A stretch of 5,740 nt of DNA, from NCBI GenBank assembly GCA_009705435.1, contig WLTJ01000119.1, positions 1 to 5,740 of the forward strand, written 5' to 3'. The stretch comes from Actinomycetota bacterium (GTDB lineage: Bacteria; Actinomycetota; Acidimicrobiia; Acidimicrobiales; Ilumatobacteraceae). Position 1 is the first letter of the stretch. The number at the start of each line of letters is the position of its first letter. This document shows, one piece after another, positions 5,168 through 5,740 of the stretch. The position numbers and the translations under genes were made by a program. The notes below the pieces were generated by a model. It was not told where the DNA came from and ran no database searches. It was given only the letters and a program-made list of their open reading frames with translations.

Positions 5168-5740
5168 TTAGGACAATGAAATGGCTGACAAAATCGGGCC
5201 GAGTCCGGCAACATTGCTGGCGAAGGCTTCAATGTGCGAGTTCAAATGGAGATAGTTCTCCTGTGTGAGATCAGCAACCGCGAGTACCCGCGTGCCTTCA
5301 ATAACCACGCGGCATCCAGCAGATACTTCGTTGATGGCATCGAGTTCGCTGTACAGGGCAAGTGTGGGTACCACATCATCTAAAACCTGATACGAGACGC
5401 GATATTTGTACAGCCCATAGCGGGATTCATTGGGTAGAGCGCTGAGGGAGATTTCGCCCTGTTCAAGATCTGGGTAAAACAATTTGATCAGACTGCAGTC
5501 TTTCCAGACGTATGCGATGTCCCCGATGACCTCATCAAGGTCATGGCCCCATTGTTCAACGTTGGCGATTGTTGGGAAATACAAACTCCAATTTTCGCCA
5601 CAGATCATGAGATGGTCGACGCCTTCGGGGGCAACATGGAAGTCGATATTGCCGATCTCTGCGAGAGTTCCAGGATTTCGCAAGACACTGAGAATCGCCG
5701 TATGTGGGATATTGAATGGCTTTAGGTGCACCCCTGCGCT
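5168..5740 (-). CDS. Hypothetical soluble protein, possibly YbjN/TY-chaperone-like, partial at its 5' end
   Basis: The function is not recognised. The frame gives 187 residues from GTG 5731, but it stays open for three more codons to the window edge, and the AGGG before that GTG touches the start with no spacer, so the true start may be outside. The protein is acidic with no signal peptide or membrane segment. Visible patterns are an N-terminal part with HVAPEGVDHLMICGENWSLY (32-51), a central KDCSLIKLFYPDL (77-89) and a C-terminal helix-strand arrangement: LYSELDAINEVSAGCRVVIE (126-145), RVLAVADL (148-155), then a helix about 160-183. The order 'residue-range helix, strand for past values, hairpin, long helix' loosely recalls YbjN/TY-chaperone proteins, which are frequent in actinobacteria; this is a weak impression. 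The small membrane protein gene follows 132 bases downstream on the same strand and could share its transcript. Confidence 0.72.
   Translation of the reverse strand, partial: SAGVHLKPFNIPHTAILSVLRNPGTLAEIGNIDFHVAPEGVDHLMICGENWSLYFPTIANVEQWGHDLDEVIGDIAYVWKDCSLIKLFYPDLEQGEISLSALPNESRYGLYKYRVSYQVLDDVVPTLALYSELDAINEVSAGCRVVIEGTRVLAVADLTQENYLHLNSHIEAFASNVAGLGPILSAISLS

Overview
The window looks like ordinary chromosome from an actinobacterium with mid-range GC (about half G+C by eye). The main clue is a protein resembling the mostly actinobacterial SCO6745 family, next to a DUF2855-family protein and an actinobacterial-looking carbohydrate ABC transporter. An uncultured aquatic Acidimicrobiia or Ilumatobacteraceae-type source would fit, but that is a guess from protein style and base composition.

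Positions 1-4643 hold four tightly packed plus-strand genes that probably form the distal part of one operon. They are a double-domain ATPase of the RbsA/XylG/MglA type, an RbsC-type permease, an SCO6745-like helical protein, and a DUF2855 protein related to medium-chain dehydrogenases. The gaps between them are only 46, 27 and 19 bases. The transporter lacks its periplasmic or lipoprotein substrate-binding subunit here; it most likely lies just upstream of base 1. The substrate cannot be named from sequence; the class usually imports pentoses, hexoses or related small polar molecules. The last two genes may act on, or respond to, the imported compound, but this is inference from position alone.

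Positions 4644-4726 are a convergent junction with a GC-rich hairpin that could stop transcription from both sides.

Positions 4727-5740 hold two minus-strand genes. A small, very hydrophobic protein of about 102 residues has a strong ribosome binding site and a neat leader hairpin. Upstream of it, a protein of at least 187 residues runs off the right edge; it is unrecognised, with only a vague resemblance to YbjN/TY-chaperone-type proteins.

I found no RNA genes, insertion sequences, CRISPR arrays, phage genes or integration sites. No stretch over 300 bases lacks a gene. Nothing here makes a convincing case for a wholly new system. The points most worth following are the transporter operon's uncharacterised passenger genes and the small membrane protein with its structured leader.
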